Below, one piece after another: positions 36,791-46,252 of a DNA stretch of 57,533 nucleotides (the stretch's first letter is position 1; each line of letters opens with the position of its first letter). The translations under genes were made by a program, and so were the position numbers. Location of the stretch: the NCBI GenBank assembly GCA_022361455.1, contig JAKSAW010000033.1, forward strand, positions 1 to 57,533, written 5' to 3'. This DNA is from Pseudomonadales bacterium (lineage in GTDB: Bacteria > Pseudomonadota > Gammaproteobacteria > Pseudomonadales > Ketobacteraceae). The notes beneath the pieces are model-generated. The model saw only the letters and a list, made by a program, of their open reading frames with translations, was not told where the DNA came from and made no database searches.

Positions 36791-37087
36791 TTATTGATAG
36801 CCGGGCGGTTGATGCTCCTGGCCCTGCTCAGGGCGTCGTTTCTTGGGGTGACCTTCGGGCACGGCGACTAACTGCCCGCGCATTTTGAGACAAGTGGCAG
36901 AAAGGTTATCACCACGGGGAGTCGTAAACGAAACGGCTTCGCCAGCCTGCTTGCCCTGGCAGGCTGCAATGGCTTCTGGTGGCGGGCCTCTGCGATCTCC
37001 ACCTTGATCATTGGGCTGGGCCACGCTATTACTGGCCCAGAACACAGCAGCGGCAATGCCGAAAACTAAATAGATAAATAAACGCAT
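36791..37087 (-). CDS. Small secreted protein with two conserved cysteines
   Basis: 98 residues from ATG 37087, which has GGAG about nine bases upstream. The N-terminus MRLFIYLVFGIAAAVFWASN ends in a likely signal-peptidase site (SVAQP). The mature part is Gly/Pro/Arg-rich and contains AIAACQGKQAGEAVSF and LSATCLKMRGQLVAVPEG, a pattern I have seen in small exported proteobacterial proteins whose function is unknown. The two cysteines could form a disulfide. An 11-bp stem-loop in the leader covers the ribosome-binding site. Confidence 0.7.
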   Translation of the reverse strand: MRLFIYLVFGIAAAVFWASNSVAQPNDQGGDRRGPPPEAIAACQGKQAGEAVSFTTPRGDNLSATCLKMRGQLVAVPEGHPKKRRPEQGQEHQPPGYQ

Positions 37088-37088
37088 A

Positions 37089-37120
37089 ATAGAAACTCCG
37101 CGAGAAATGGGAGTTTCTAT
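37089..37120 (-). promoter_or_regulatory. Leader stem-loop hiding the ribosome-binding site
   Basis: ATAGAAACTCC (37089-37099) and GGAGTTTCTAT (37110-37120) are perfect reverse complements with a 10-nt loop. On the minus-strand mRNA the GGAG used to start the secreted-protein gene falls within the stem, directly before the start codon. This could be a thermometer-like or protein-binding control element. Confidence 0.6.
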
Positions 37121-37201
37121 CGTATGAAGTGAGTGGGGAACAAATCGCATAGCAATGTGAAAACAATAAGGAAGCTGTCAGTGCTTCCTGAGTTGAATCA
37201 G

Positions 37202-37594
37202 CTACTTCTGCATTCCGCCAAGCGCAGCGCCCATCATTTGATGCACCATATTGACGGCTTTTAGCGGGCGAATCATGACTTTAAATTCGGTGATTTGATT
37301 GTCTTCATTCCAAGAAATCATATCCACGCCATTCACAAAGATACCGTTCATTTCGGTTTCAAACTCTAGTAGCGCAAAGCCATCATCATAAACTTCGCGC
37401 ACATATTTGAATCCTTCGTTACCAATGGTCATGGCAGCGCCCATTAGGTACATTTTGGTGATCGCCTTACCTGCCTGAACGGTATGCACCACTGGTGAAT
37501 AGAAGTTAACGTCTTCGGCAAGGATCTCGTCCAATAGGCTCATATCACGAGTTTCTAAAAGCTTGTGCCATTTTTCAATTACAACTGGAGTCAT
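37202..37594 (-). CDS. NTF2/SnoaL-like domain protein
   Basis: A 130-residue single NTF2-like domain: VIEKWHKLLETRDMSLLDEIL, then AEDVNFYSPVVHTVQ, MNGIFVNGVDMISWNEDNQI and a final methionine-rich tail. The family includes ketosteroid isomerase-like enzymes and ligand-binding proteins; catalytic Asp/Tyr residues cannot be assigned from this alone. AAGGGG precedes the ATG. It stands alone, between the secreted protein and the divergent two-component operon. Confidence 0.8.
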   Translation of the reverse strand: MTPVVIEKWHKLLETRDMSLLDEILAEDVNFYSPVVHTVQAGKAITKMYLMGAAMTIGNEGFKYVREVYDDGFALLEFETEMNGIFVNGVDMISWNEDNQITEFKVMIRPLKAVNMVHQMMGAALGGMQK

Positions 37595-37783
37595 GTGTTA
37601 TCCCCTTGGTGAACAGTCCCAACAAACTAACGTTAATCAACTTCGAGCAAAACCCACTAGTGGCAACATTCTATTCACTCTGACTAACAGGTTTTAAAAT
37701 GATTAAAACCCTCTTAATCTTTTATTAATAGCCTTTAATCTAAGCTAACCTAATGTTAATCAATCATTAAAAGCAGGCCTCTG

Positions 37784-38452
37784 GTGCAAGTACTAATCGT
37801 AGAAGATGACTCAGACCTTGCCGCTGCCATGGCGGACTATTTGACGCTGCAGGGCGCTGAGTGTGATTTCGCCTATAACGGTGCCTCTGGCCTAAAACTG
37901 GCTAGCGAAGAAAGCTTTGATGTGATCATCTTAGATTTAATGCTGCCACGCATGAATGGCTTTGCTGTTTGCGATGCGTTACGTCAGCAAGGGTGCGATA
38001 CCCCCGTATTAATGCTAACCGCCTGCGATACCCAAGAGGATCAGTTGGAGGGCTTTAGATCAGGTATCGATGACTTTGTTACCAAGCCTTGCGCCATGCC
38101 TATTTTGTGGGCGCGATTACAAGCCCTCTATCGTCGTAACAATCCTACTCAAGAGATTATTACCATCGGCCCCTTAACACTTCATCCCAAAGAGCATCGA
38201 GCAGAGAGAGAGGATCAAGAATTAAAGCTTACCCCTACAGGCTGGAAAATGTTGGAGTGCTTAGCGCGACATAGCCCAAATGTGGTAACTCGAAAATTAA
38301 TGGAGGAAACAGTATGGAAAGACTCGGAGGTGGATACGCGAAACTTTAATGTGCAACTACATCAACTTCGAAAAGCGGTTGATAAACCGTTTGCTTTCCC
38401 TCTGATCCACACAGTAGTGGGTGTTGGCTTATGTCTAAAAGCAAGCGATTAG
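37784..38452 (+). CDS. OmpR-family response regulator
   Basis: This 222-residue regulator starts with GTG at 37784. The receiver domain has the acidic pair in VEDD, the phospho-acceptor Asp51 in ILDLMLP and Lys in DDFVTKPC. The C-terminal winged helix (LTPTGWKMLECLARHSPNVVT, VDTRNFNVQLHQLRKAVD) is of the OmpR type. It overlaps the sensor kinase gene by 22 bp. The adjoining RND pump genes and the direct repeats before them indicate that the system turns on the pump. Confidence 0.93.
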   Translation: MQVLIVEDDSDLAAAMADYLTLQGAECDFAYNGASGLKLASEESFDVIILDLMLPRMNGFAVCDALRQQGCDTPVLMLTACDTQEDQLEGFRSGIDDFVTKPCAMPILWARLQALYRRNNPTQEIITIGPLTLHPKEHRAEREDQELKLTPTGWKMLECLARHSPNVVTRKLMEETVWKDSEVDTRNFNVQLHQLRKAVDKPFAFPLIHTVVGVGLCLKASD

Positions 38453-39729
38453 CTGAACGCATCAGCCAACAGTTTTTATGGATCGGCGTTGTGCTGTTTA
38501 TTGCCTGCATGGGGATCACCTTTGTTTTTGTACTTTATTCAATCGACACCACCACGAACCGCATGATGGTGTTAGAAGCACGCTCCATTGTAAATGACGC
38601 GAAAAAGAATCCTGAAATTTCCTTACCTATGGAAGACGATTACAGCGCATTTCGCACTTGGGAGGAAATACCCGTAAACATCCGCAATCACTTAGACAAA
38701 AGCAATATCGAAATCGATCATCCCGTTGATACCGTATTAATTAGCAGCGAAGAACCAGATCCTGATCACCTTATCTTTCTACATCATTTTGATCCCGAAT
38801 ACGGTGACCTGTTTCTGTATGGTATGTACAAAAGTAGTGAAATAGAAGCAATTACTAGTTTGTTTCTAAAGGACGCCATCCATCGTTCGTTTTCATTTAC
38901 ACTAATTGTTTTCGTGGTTTTGTTTGCAATTATTTCTCTCATTATCCGCCGTTCTACCGCTCCTTTTTCATTGTTGGCGCAGTGGGCTAACAGCATCAAG
39001 CAGAATCCAAGCAAAATCGAGGATATTAACTTTCCTGTTAGTGAATTAAATGAAATCGCTGAACATTTAAAAGATAGTATTAAGCATGTTAATGCAGCCA
39101 ACGAGCGGGAGCGGCAATTTTTAAAGCATGCAAGTCATGAACTTCGAACCCCACTTGCTGTGATTCAAGCAAGCCTGGATACGCTAAATCTACAAACAAC
39201 GGACGCAAGCAAAGCCACTGTGAACCGGGCATTGAGAGCAAGCGCAAAAATGATTTCCCTCTCCGATGCGCTTTTATGGTTAGCCCGCGAATCAGAACGG
39301 CCGATACAAAAAAACCGAGTCGACATTGCTAGCTTGTGTGGTCAGCTAACAAAGGATCACGAATACCTGCTTCATGATAAGGATATCACCATCCAAATTC
39401 AGGGTTCAGCGGAACCTCTCATGATAGAAGATGCATTGCTGTCTATCGTGCTCGCCAACTTAATCCGTAACGCTTTTCAATACACAGCAGATGGCGACAT
39501 CAGTATTGAAGCTGGAGCAAACAAGGTAACAATTAGCAACCCAATTTTCACATCCGACATAGAGCCAGATTCCCCCTCTGAGTCAATAGAATCTCGTAAT
39601 AACGAACCAAGCTTTGGACTCGGCTTGCAGTTAGTTGAGCGAATCTGCGAAAAGCTTGGCTGGCACTTCGATTTACAACTAGATGCGAGTTTAGCCACCG
39701 TAACCCTTCAATTCGACCAAACACAATAA
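38431..39729 (+). CDS. Sensor histidine kinase
   Basis: A 432-residue membrane kinase with two transmembrane segments (about 16-38 and 153-172) flanking a periplasmic sensor region, a cytoplasmic HisKA domain with His236 in HASHELRTPL, and a HATPase domain (NLIRNAFQY N-box; FGLGLQLVERI G-box). It phosphorylates the response regulator encoded just upstream, whose gene it overlaps. The sensed signal is unknown; bile-acid-like or hydrophobic compounds would fit an RND pump regulator. Confidence 0.92.
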   Translation: MSKSKRLAERISQQFLWIGVVLFIACMGITFVFVLYSIDTTTNRMMVLEARSIVNDAKKNPEISLPMEDDYSAFRTWEEIPVNIRNHLDKSNIEIDHPVDTVLISSEEPDPDHLIFLHHFDPEYGDLFLYGMYKSSEIEAITSLFLKDAIHRSFSFTLIVFVVLFAIISLIIRRSTAPFSLLAQWANSIKQNPSKIEDINFPVSELNEIAEHLKDSIKHVNAANERERQFLKHASHELRTPLAVIQASLDTLNLQTTDASKATVNRALRASAKMISLSDALLWLARESERPIQKNRVDIASLCGQLTKDHEYLLHDKDITIQIQGSAEPLMIEDALLSIVLANLIRNAFQYTADGDISIEAGANKVTISNPIFTSDIEPDSPSESIESRNNEPSFGLGLQLVERICEKLGWHFDLQLDASLATVTLQFDQTQ

Positions 39730-39772
39730 CCGTCGCAACAAACCCAGCATTTCTTGAGCCATATTAATACCT

Positions 39773-39791
39773 CATTAAGGTTCCATTAAGG
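39773..39791. promoter_or_regulatory. Direct repeats, response-regulator binding site candidate
   Basis: CATTAAGG occurs at 39773-39780 and again at 39784-39791, an 11-bp period (about one DNA turn), flanked by TATTAATA-type sequences. This is how OmpR-family dimers usually bind. It lies about 60 bp before the RND adaptor gene. TTAATC/ATTAA repeats also precede the response-regulator gene (about 37710-37770). Confidence 0.65.
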
Positions 39792-39851
39792 TCTTATTAA
39801 TATGCTATGTGCCAGGATAGGTGCCATTCGATATTCATTGGTGGACATTCA

Positions 39852-41000
39852 ATGGCACATTCAAAACAAATTGAAAAAGCAAACTCCAAAGGCCGACCTT
39901 TGTGGCTGTGGCTTTCCCTAGCGGTTTTCACAGCCACTCTTTTTTACTTAATGAGCGCTGAAGATACGGCCGATATTGCTAACACCACCGACACACCTCT
40001 AGCCCCTTTAGTATCTACCGAATGGGTATCTAAACAAGCCACAACCATTGAAATAAAATCACAAGGGGAGATCACTCCACTCTGGGTTGTGGAAATTAGG
40101 GCAGCTGTTAGCGGTAAAGTTATGGAGGTGACCAGTAGAGCCTTAGCTGGAGAGAATGTATCCGCAGAGGAGCTATTAATAAAACTAGACGATACAGCCT
40201 ATATCGCTGAAGTGGCTAGCGCTGAAATGAATCTGAAGGACGCGATCTTATCCATGCGGAAAGCGGAAAGCGCGACCAAAGTTGCTCGCAATCAATTCCG
40301 CAAAGATGGCATTAAACCACCCAATGACATGTCGCTTTATTTACCGGAATTGGAAATTGCCAAAAGCGCTGTAAAAGTGGCTAAGACGCGATTGGCTGTC
40401 GCAAAGAAGCAATTAAATGACACGCTAATTACCGCACCTTTTGAAGGCTATGTAACAGAACGCGCCGTTAGCCTAGGACAGATGATTTCAATCGGTGATC
40501 CACTCCTTAGATTGGTTAACAGCAAAACGTTAGAACTGACGGTGAGCCTAGATGCAAAACGCTGGCAATTATTGCAACACCCGATTGCAGGATCTAGCGC
40601 CACTATTTTTAATCAATTCAATGAACCGGTTGCAGAAGCAAAGGTTCGTCAAGCGGGTGGTTTTCTCGATCAAACAACTCGGCAATATAAAATATTTCTT
40701 AAATTAAGCAATGCCTCACAACAGGGGATTTTGTCTGGCGAGTTCGTTCAAGTCCAGCTAACAGGAAAAACACTAGATAACACCCTTAGCGTTCCCGCAT
40801 CTGCCATTACCCAAGAAGGTCATTTATGGCTAGTAGACTCCCAAGGCAGACTACAACGACGCTCACCCACCATTATTTCACAACAAGATGATCGAGCCAT
40901 TATTAATAATTTTGAAGGCAGCGATCGCTGGCAAATTGCTACTATTCCCTTGATGTCATTTCTACCAGGACAACAAGTAAGAACTCAAGCTTCGGAGTAG
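39852..41000 (+). CDS. RND efflux pump periplasmic adaptor (membrane fusion protein)
   Basis: About 382 residues. An N-terminal signal anchor (PLWLWLSLAVFTATLFYLM) is followed by a lipoyl/barrel-sandwich hybrid domain (EIRAAVSGKVMEV and ITAPFEGYVTERAVSLGQMI) and a helical hairpin, then beta-barrel domains. It bridges an inner-membrane RND permease and an outer-membrane channel. ATG 39852 is chosen because the extra N-terminal residues of the longer frame precede the signal anchor and lack a good ribosome-binding site. The permease gene begins 6 bp after its stop. No outer-membrane factor is present. Confidence 0.9.
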   Translation: MAHSKQIEKANSKGRPLWLWLSLAVFTATLFYLMSAEDTADIANTTDTPLAPLVSTEWVSKQATTIEIKSQGEITPLWVVEIRAAVSGKVMEVTSRALAGENVSAEELLIKLDDTAYIAEVASAEMNLKDAILSMRKAESATKVARNQFRKDGIKPPNDMSLYLPELEIAKSAVKVAKTRLAVAKKQLNDTLITAPFEGYVTERAVSLGQMISIGDPLLRLVNSKTLELTVSLDAKRWQLLQHPIAGSSATIFNQFNEPVAEAKVRQAGGFLDQTTRQYKIFLKLSNASQQGILSGEFVQVQLTGKTLDNTLSVPASAITQEGHLWLVDSQGRLQRRSPTIISQQDDRAIINNFEGSDRWQIATIPLMSFLPGQQVRTQASE

Positions 41001-41006
41001 ATTACC

Positions 41007-44000
41007 ATGCATGCTTTAACAAATTGGTTTATTCGCAATCCAGTGGCCGCCAACTTACTGATGGGTCTAATTATATTTCTCGGCGTTATGACCACCCTCA
41101 GCATTCGTATTGAAGGCTTTCCACGTATTCCACCAGAAAGCACCATCATCACAACGATCTTACCAGAGGCCACTGCAGAACAAGTTGATGAACTGGTAAC
41201 ACAAAAAATAGAAAAAGCATTGGAAGGTTTAGAAGGTGTTAGAAGCATTACCGCACAATCGGAAAATTCCGCATCCACAGTGGTGGTACGACGAGCAGGC
41301 GGGCAAGATCTCGACAAGTTATTAGACAAGATTCGCTTGCGACTGGAAGGTAATTTAGAACTACCCCAATCCGCGCGCAAACCAATTATTGAAACCAGCG
41401 AATTTGATTTTCCAGCCCTCTATCTAAATTTGCACGGAGATACCGACACAGCCACACTTCAAACATTATCAGAACGCCTACGTGAATCACTATTAGCACA
41501 ACCAGAATTATCACGCTTGAATGTGTGGGGGCTACACTCACGGGAAATGCGTGTTGAAGTGAATCCAAACACCCTTCGACAATACGACCTCACAATAGCT
41601 GATGTGGCGGAAAGAATTCGCGCCAATTCACTTAACTTTCAATCAGGCACCCTTAGAACCAACGGCGGCAACATTTTTCTAAGGGCAGACAACAGAGCAA
41701 AATTCAGCACCGAATTCAACCAAATACCAATCCTAGAGCAGCAAGATGGTACTAGTATACTGTTAGGAGATATCAGCCGTATTCAAGACACTGTTGAAGA
41801 AGGTGACTATTTATTTCGGTTTAACGGATACCCAACGGCAGGCATGGAAATATTGGTGGGCCAAAAGGAAAATCTACTTAAGATCTCCGATGTCGTTCAT
41901 CAAGTTGTAGAGGATTTTGATCATCAATTACCACCTCAGGTTAGTATTAGTATCTGGGGAGACTCTTCAAACTATATTTCTGATCGACTCGCACTGCTAC
42001 GGTCCAATGGTATTCAGGGCTTATTATTAGTGGCATTAATCCTATCCTTGTTCCTGAACGTTAGACTCGCTTTTTGGGTCGCTATGGGTATTCCCATTTC
42101 GGTAATGGGTGCACTCGCGGTTTCTGGTTCCGATTTTGTTGGCTATTCACTGAATGACATCACCACTTTCGGCTTGATTATTGCGCTTGGAATCTTGGTA
42201 GACGATGCAGTGGTCGTCGGCGAAAGCGTTTTTGAAGAAAGGCGCAAACACAACGATCCAACAAAGGGTACAGAAAACGGGGTTGCTAAGGTAGCTGTCG
42301 CTACTGTATTTGGTGTACTAACGACTATTGCAGCTTTTATTCCGATGCTGCTGCTCGACAATCCACTTGGTAAGGTTTTGGCAAGCTTTTCTGGTATCGT
42401 GATCTTAGCCTTAATATTTTCACTATTAGAAAGTAAATTTATATTACCCGCTCACCTAGCCCATATTAACCTAAATTCGGAACCTAGATTTTTACTCTCT
42501 AAATTTTGGAAAAAGATTCAAGGTATCGCAAAGTCATCATTATTCTTCTGCAGGGACAAACTTTACGCACCACTATTAGAAAGAGCCCTTATTAATAGAT
42601 ATGCCACGCTCATCGTCTTCGTTTCTGCTGCGACCCTCGGGATTGGCTTGATCGGATTAGGGAAAATTAAGACGGTATTTTTCCCGGATATTCCGGGGCA
42701 GATTATTTCAGTCAGTATGGAAATGGATGCCCACGCCCCTTTTCTGCTAACCAAGCAGAACATGGATAGAATTGAGACCATTGGCAAGTCACTCAACGGG
42801 GAATTCAAGCAGGAATTCGATTTGGCTGAAGCGCCTATTAGAACCTCATTTATCATTATCACCAGCGCAGAATCGGCTCAATTGTACGCGGAGCTCACAC
42901 CTGTTGCGGACCGCCCAAACGTTGGCATTCTAGATATTATTGATCAATGGCGAGAGCGAACAGGTCAACTGGAAGGCACCACAGAACTACATTTTTCTGG
43001 TACAGAGGATTTGGCCGGTGGCTTTCAATTAAAGTTACTCTCCAAAGATAGGCAACAATTGGCCGCCGCTAGTAAAGAGTTAAAAAGCTTTCTCTCTAAC
43101 ATAGACGGCGTTAACAATGTTCGCGACGCATTAGCTTCCGGTCAGCCAGAGTTAAGTATTAAGGTAAAACCAGAAGCTAGAAATCTCGGCTTTAATACCG
43201 ACAGCCTTGCCCGACAAATAGGCTATGCCTATGGCGGCGCAGAAGTTCAAAAAACGCGACGAAATGGTACCGAATTTAGAGTACTCGTTGTCAACCAACT
43301 CAGCGATCGCGATACCATGAGTGATCTTATTCATTCAGAATTAAGAAGTGATCGTGGCGAGTGGATCCCATTACAGTCGGTCGCCCACATCAAGCAAAGC
43401 TATGTTACCAGTACTGTGCATCGAGAAAGCGGCAAACTAGTGAATACCGTTAGAGCAAGTATTAATCGCTCAACAGTCGCACCAGAGGAAATCGGCCAAG
43501 CGGTTTTCGAGCAATTTGAATCCACGCTTAGATCAAAATATCCCAGCGTCACGTTATCTCAAGGTGGCGAGCTAGAAGAAATGTTTGAAATTCGCAGCGG
43601 CTTACTTAAAGCACTTTTGATAGCAGCAGTGATGATTTATGTCCTCATGGCGATTCCTCTAAAGTCTTATTGGCAGCCTTTCTTAATTCTAGCCATTGTG
43701 CCATTTGGCTTTATTGGCGCAGCGCTTGGCCACTTAATCATGGACCTTCCACTATCGTTACTATCGTTCTTCGGAATGCTGGCTCTGACAGGAGTGGTTA
43801 TAAATGACAGCCTAGTGATGATTACTCGCTACAACCAAGCGAAAGCTGAAGGATTAAATTTACACGATGCTATTAAAGAAGCAGGCGTCGGTCGTTTCCA
43901 AGCTATTTTCCTAACCACAGCTACCACGGTCATAGGCCTCGTGCCGCTAATGACAGAAACCTCAGAGCAAGCGCAATACTTGATACCTGCGGCAGTTTCT

Positions 44001-44150
44001 CTAGCCTTTGGTGAACTGTTTTCGACTGCCTTAATGTTGATCTTAGTACCAGTATTAATTGCAATAACCGACGATATTAAGCCGCAAAAAGTCACAAAAA
44101 CTGAAAGCTGTGAATATTTACCTTTTAATGCTCAATCCGAGTCGCTATAA
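41007..44150 (+). CDS. RND efflux permease (AcrB/MexB-like family)
   Basis: A 1047-residue permease with the standard 12-helix RND architecture. The N-terminal helix and NPVAANLLMGL start, the large periplasmic loops, the TM4 region ALGILVDDAVVVGESVFEE with the paired aspartates of the proton relay, and the second-half helices (FFGMLALTGVVINDSLVMI) are all present. It exports hydrophobic compounds using proton motive force, together with the adaptor encoded just upstream. The divergent sequence suggests a branch of HAE1-like or related heavy substrates rather than CusA (no methionine metal motif noted). Confidence 0.93.
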   Translation: MHALTNWFIRNPVAANLLMGLIIFLGVMTTLSIRIEGFPRIPPESTIITTILPEATAEQVDELVTQKIEKALEGLEGVRSITAQSENSASTVVVRRAGGQDLDKLLDKIRLRLEGNLELPQSARKPIIETSEFDFPALYLNLHGDTDTATLQTLSERLRESLLAQPELSRLNVWGLHSREMRVEVNPNTLRQYDLTIADVAERIRANSLNFQSGTLRTNGGNIFLRADNRAKFSTEFNQIPILEQQDGTSILLGDISRIQDTVEEGDYLFRFNGYPTAGMEILVGQKENLLKISDVVHQVVEDFDHQLPPQVSISIWGDSSNYISDRLALLRSNGIQGLLLVALILSLFLNVRLAFWVAMGIPISVMGALAVSGSDFVGYSLNDITTFGLIIALGILVDDAVVVGESVFEERRKHNDPTKGTENGVAKVAVATVFGVLTTIAAFIPMLLLDNPLGKVLASFSGIVILALIFSLLESKFILPAHLAHINLNSEPRFLLSKFWKKIQGIAKSSLFFCRDKLYAPLLERALINRYATLIVFVSAATLGIGLIGLGKIKTVFFPDIPGQIISVSMEMDAHAPFLLTKQNMDRIETIGKSLNGEFKQEFDLAEAPIRTSFIIITSAESAQLYAELTPVADRPNVGILDIIDQWRERTGQLEGTTELHFSGTEDLAGGFQLKLLSKDRQQLAAASKELKSFLSNIDGVNNVRDALASGQPELSIKVKPEARNLGFNTDSLARQIGYAYGGAEVQKTRRNGTEFRVLVVNQLSDRDTMSDLIHSELRSDRGEWIPLQSVAHIKQSYVTSTVHRESGKLVNTVRASINRSTVAPEEIGQAVFEQFESTLRSKYPSVTLSQGGELEEMFEIRSGLLKALLIAAVMIYVLMAIPLKSYWQPFLILAIVPFGFIGAALGHLIMDLPLSLLSFFGMLALTGVVINDSLVMITRYNQAKAEGLNLHDAIKEAGVGRFQAIFLTTATTVIGLVPLMTETSEQAQYLIPAAVSLAFGELFSTALMLILVPVLIAITDDIKPQKVTKTESCEYLPFNAQSESL

Positions 44151-44209
44151 ATAGCGTCATCAAAAGCAGCATTTGCAGCAAACTTTTTTGACGGACTACG
44201 GACAGCACC

Positions 44210-44962
44210 ATGTTTAAATTATTAACCCCTGATCAACTTCAGCAGTCTGATATTTTATTGAAATGGATTACCGACGATTCTGGTTTCCTAAGTAAAGGCA
44301 TCGGTATCGGACAACATCCACACCTGTGGATGCATATGGGGCATAGTGCTGCCTACTTTCGCAAGAATTACGGCGTCGACCCAACCCAGTTTTCGCACGC
44401 TGCACTAGCGATGGGTCCAAATGAAATTATGGAGTTCGATGAAGGCTCTGGCATTTGGGACATCATGCAATTTAAAGGAGCGGGCGTCGTAACGGATGTC
44501 AAAGGTAATGATCCTAGCCGTAAAGGAAACAAGTATTTAGTTGTGCGCTGTCGCGATCGTGAATTAGCACGACGAACCTGGAAAAAGGCACTAACAGTTA
44601 AAACCTGTTGGCAAACAGAGAAACGCTCCTCTTATGGTATTCGCAAGCTTCTCAACTCTGCTTTATTTCATAAGCGTGGCGAAACCATGAACGATAAGAA
44701 AATTCGAAAAGAGCTGGCCAAAATGAAAGGCGAGCAGAACAGCTGGTGGCGCACCAATCGCGCTAACTTTTTCTGCTCACACTTCGTAACTTTCGTTTAT
44801 CTTTGGGCTGCTCATGACATGGTCAAGTTTAATCAAAGCTTAGGAACAGCTGGCTGGGTGCTGGGTATCGACAAGGCTAGAATTTCACCAGCTGAACTTG
44901 CCGCTCGCCTTATTAGCACCGGCAGCTCGAACTTCGAAATTATTGGAGAATTTGCTCCTTAG
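44210..44962 (+). CDS. Permuted papain-fold (YiiX/NlpC-P60-like) protein
   Basis: A 250-residue protein. An early GHSAAYF supplies a His (near 45) and a late FFCSHFVTFVYLWAA supplies a Cys (near 188), the order expected for circularly permuted NlpC/P60 enzymes such as YiiX and LRAT-like proteins. Members cleave or transfer acyl groups or peptide bonds in lipids or murein. No signal peptide is visible, so a cytoplasmic or membrane-associated role is likely. Activity is inferred from fold and residue order only. Confidence 0.72.
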   Translation: MFKLLTPDQLQQSDILLKWITDDSGFLSKGIGIGQHPHLWMHMGHSAAYFRKNYGVDPTQFSHAALAMGPNEIMEFDEGSGIWDIMQFKGAGVVTDVKGNDPSRKGNKYLVVRCRDRELARRTWKKALTVKTCWQTEKRSSYGIRKLLNSALFHKRGETMNDKKIRKELAKMKGEQNSWWRTNRANFFCSHFVTFVYLWAAHDMVKFNQSLGTAGWVLGIDKARISPAELAARLISTGSSNFEIIGEFAP

Positions 44963-45202
44963 GTGCCCCTACATACACCTAGGACAATCCCTGCCACACC
45001 CCACCCCCGCAATGAGCAGGGCTGCTTCTCTCCAGCGCCCTGCTTCCCCTTTTGACGAAAGGCACTTAAATTACGTCAGTTTTCGTCATGGTTTTAATAT
45101 CAGTTTCACTTCTACAATCTTCTTTTTTGAACTAGTTTTGTTGTACTCGGGACTACTTACACAAAAAGCAAACTGAAAGACCAATAAAAGAGGTAACTTT
45201 GG

Positions 45203-46174
45203 ATGAAGACACGTATTACTGAAATGTGCGGCATTGAGCACCCCATTATTCAAGGCGGCATGCACTTTGTCGGCTTTGCTGAGCTGGCTTCCGCAGTATC
45301 CAATGCAGGTGGACTAGGTATTATCACTGGCCTAACGCAAAAATCACCCGCCGATTTAGCGAATGAAATCGCGCGCTGCAAAGATATGACCGACAAGCCT
45401 TTCGGTGTAAACCTTACATTTCTACCAACAGTAAGCGCGCCGGACTACCCTGGCTATATCGAAGCCATCGTGAACGGTGGTGTTAAGATCGTTGAAACAG
45501 CTGGCCGTAGCCCAGAAAAATACATGCCTGCACTCAAAGAGGCTGGCATTAAAGTGATCCATAAATGTACCTCTGTTCGCCACGCGCTGAAGGCAGAATC
45601 CATTGGTTGTGACGCAGTTTCTGTGGACGGTTTTGAATGTGGTGGTCACCCAGGTGAAGACGACATTCCAAACATGATTCTTTTACCTCGTGCAGCTGAA
45701 GAGCTTTCTATTCCATTTGTTTCTTCCGGTGGTATGGCCGATGCTCGCTCATTAGTTGCTTCACTGGCATTAGGCGCAGAAGGCATGAACATGGGTACGC
45801 GCTTTATCGCTACCAAAGAAGCACCTGCTCATCAGAATGTTAAAGAAGCGATTGTCGCTGCATCTGAGCTAGATACGCGATTGGTTATGCGCCCGCTACG
45901 CAACACTGAGCGGGTACTTAACAATGCCGCCGTTGAGCGCTTGCTGGAAAAAGAAGAGCAGCTAGGTAAAGACTTGAAGTTCGAAGATATCATTGAAGAA
46001 GTTGCCGGCGTATATCCAAAAATCATGCTAGATGGTGAAATGGACGCAGGTGCTTGGTCCTGCGGTATGGTTGCAGGCCTTATTCATGATATTCCAACCT
46101 GTGAAGAGTTAATTTCACGCATCATGTCTGAAGCAGAAGCACTTATCCAAGAACGACTAGTAAAATTCTTGTAA
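45203..46174 (+). CDS. Nitronate monooxygenase / NAD(P)H-dependent flavin oxidoreductase family
   Basis: A 323-residue FMN-binding TIM barrel of the 2-nitropropane dioxygenase family: EHPIIQGGMHFVGFAELASAVSNAGGLG at the start (26-39 region split here for length), VDGFECGGHPG, FVSSGGMADARSLVASLALGAEG for FMN phosphate. Enzymes of this family act on nitronates or as enoyl reductases (FabK). GAGGT precedes the ATG. A very strong terminator follows. Confidence 0.88.
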   Translation: MKTRITEMCGIEHPIIQGGMHFVGFAELASAVSNAGGLGIITGLTQKSPADLANEIARCKDMTDKPFGVNLTFLPTVSAPDYPGYIEAIVNGGVKIVETAGRSPEKYMPALKEAGIKVIHKCTSVRHALKAESIGCDAVSVDGFECGGHPGEDDIPNMILLPRAAEELSIPFVSSGGMADARSLVASLALGAEGMNMGTRFIATKEAPAHQNVKEAIVAASELDTRLVMRPLRNTERVLNNAAVERLLEKEEQLGKDLKFEDIIEEVAGVYPKIMLDGEMDAGAWSCGMVAGLIHDIPTCEELISRIMSEAEALIQERLVKFL

Positions 46175-46185
46175 GCTGAAAAAAC

Positions 46186-46226
46186 AAAAAGCCCTCTTGT
46201 TTGGTACTAAACAAGAGGGCTTTTTT
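46186..46226. terminator. Strong bidirectional terminator
   Basis: A 17-bp perfect stem (46186-46202 with 46209-46225) and a 6-nt loop, with A and T tracts at either end, separates the nitronate monooxygenase-like gene (plus) from the extended SDR gene (minus). Confidence 0.95.
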
Positions 46227-46252
46227 ATGGATGATGCGATGTCAAAGAGATA

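Noticed and set aside
40985..41380. 131-codon ORF antisense to the RND permease start
   Set aside because: Fully inside a well-supported gene on the other strand; composition is that of a shadow frame.
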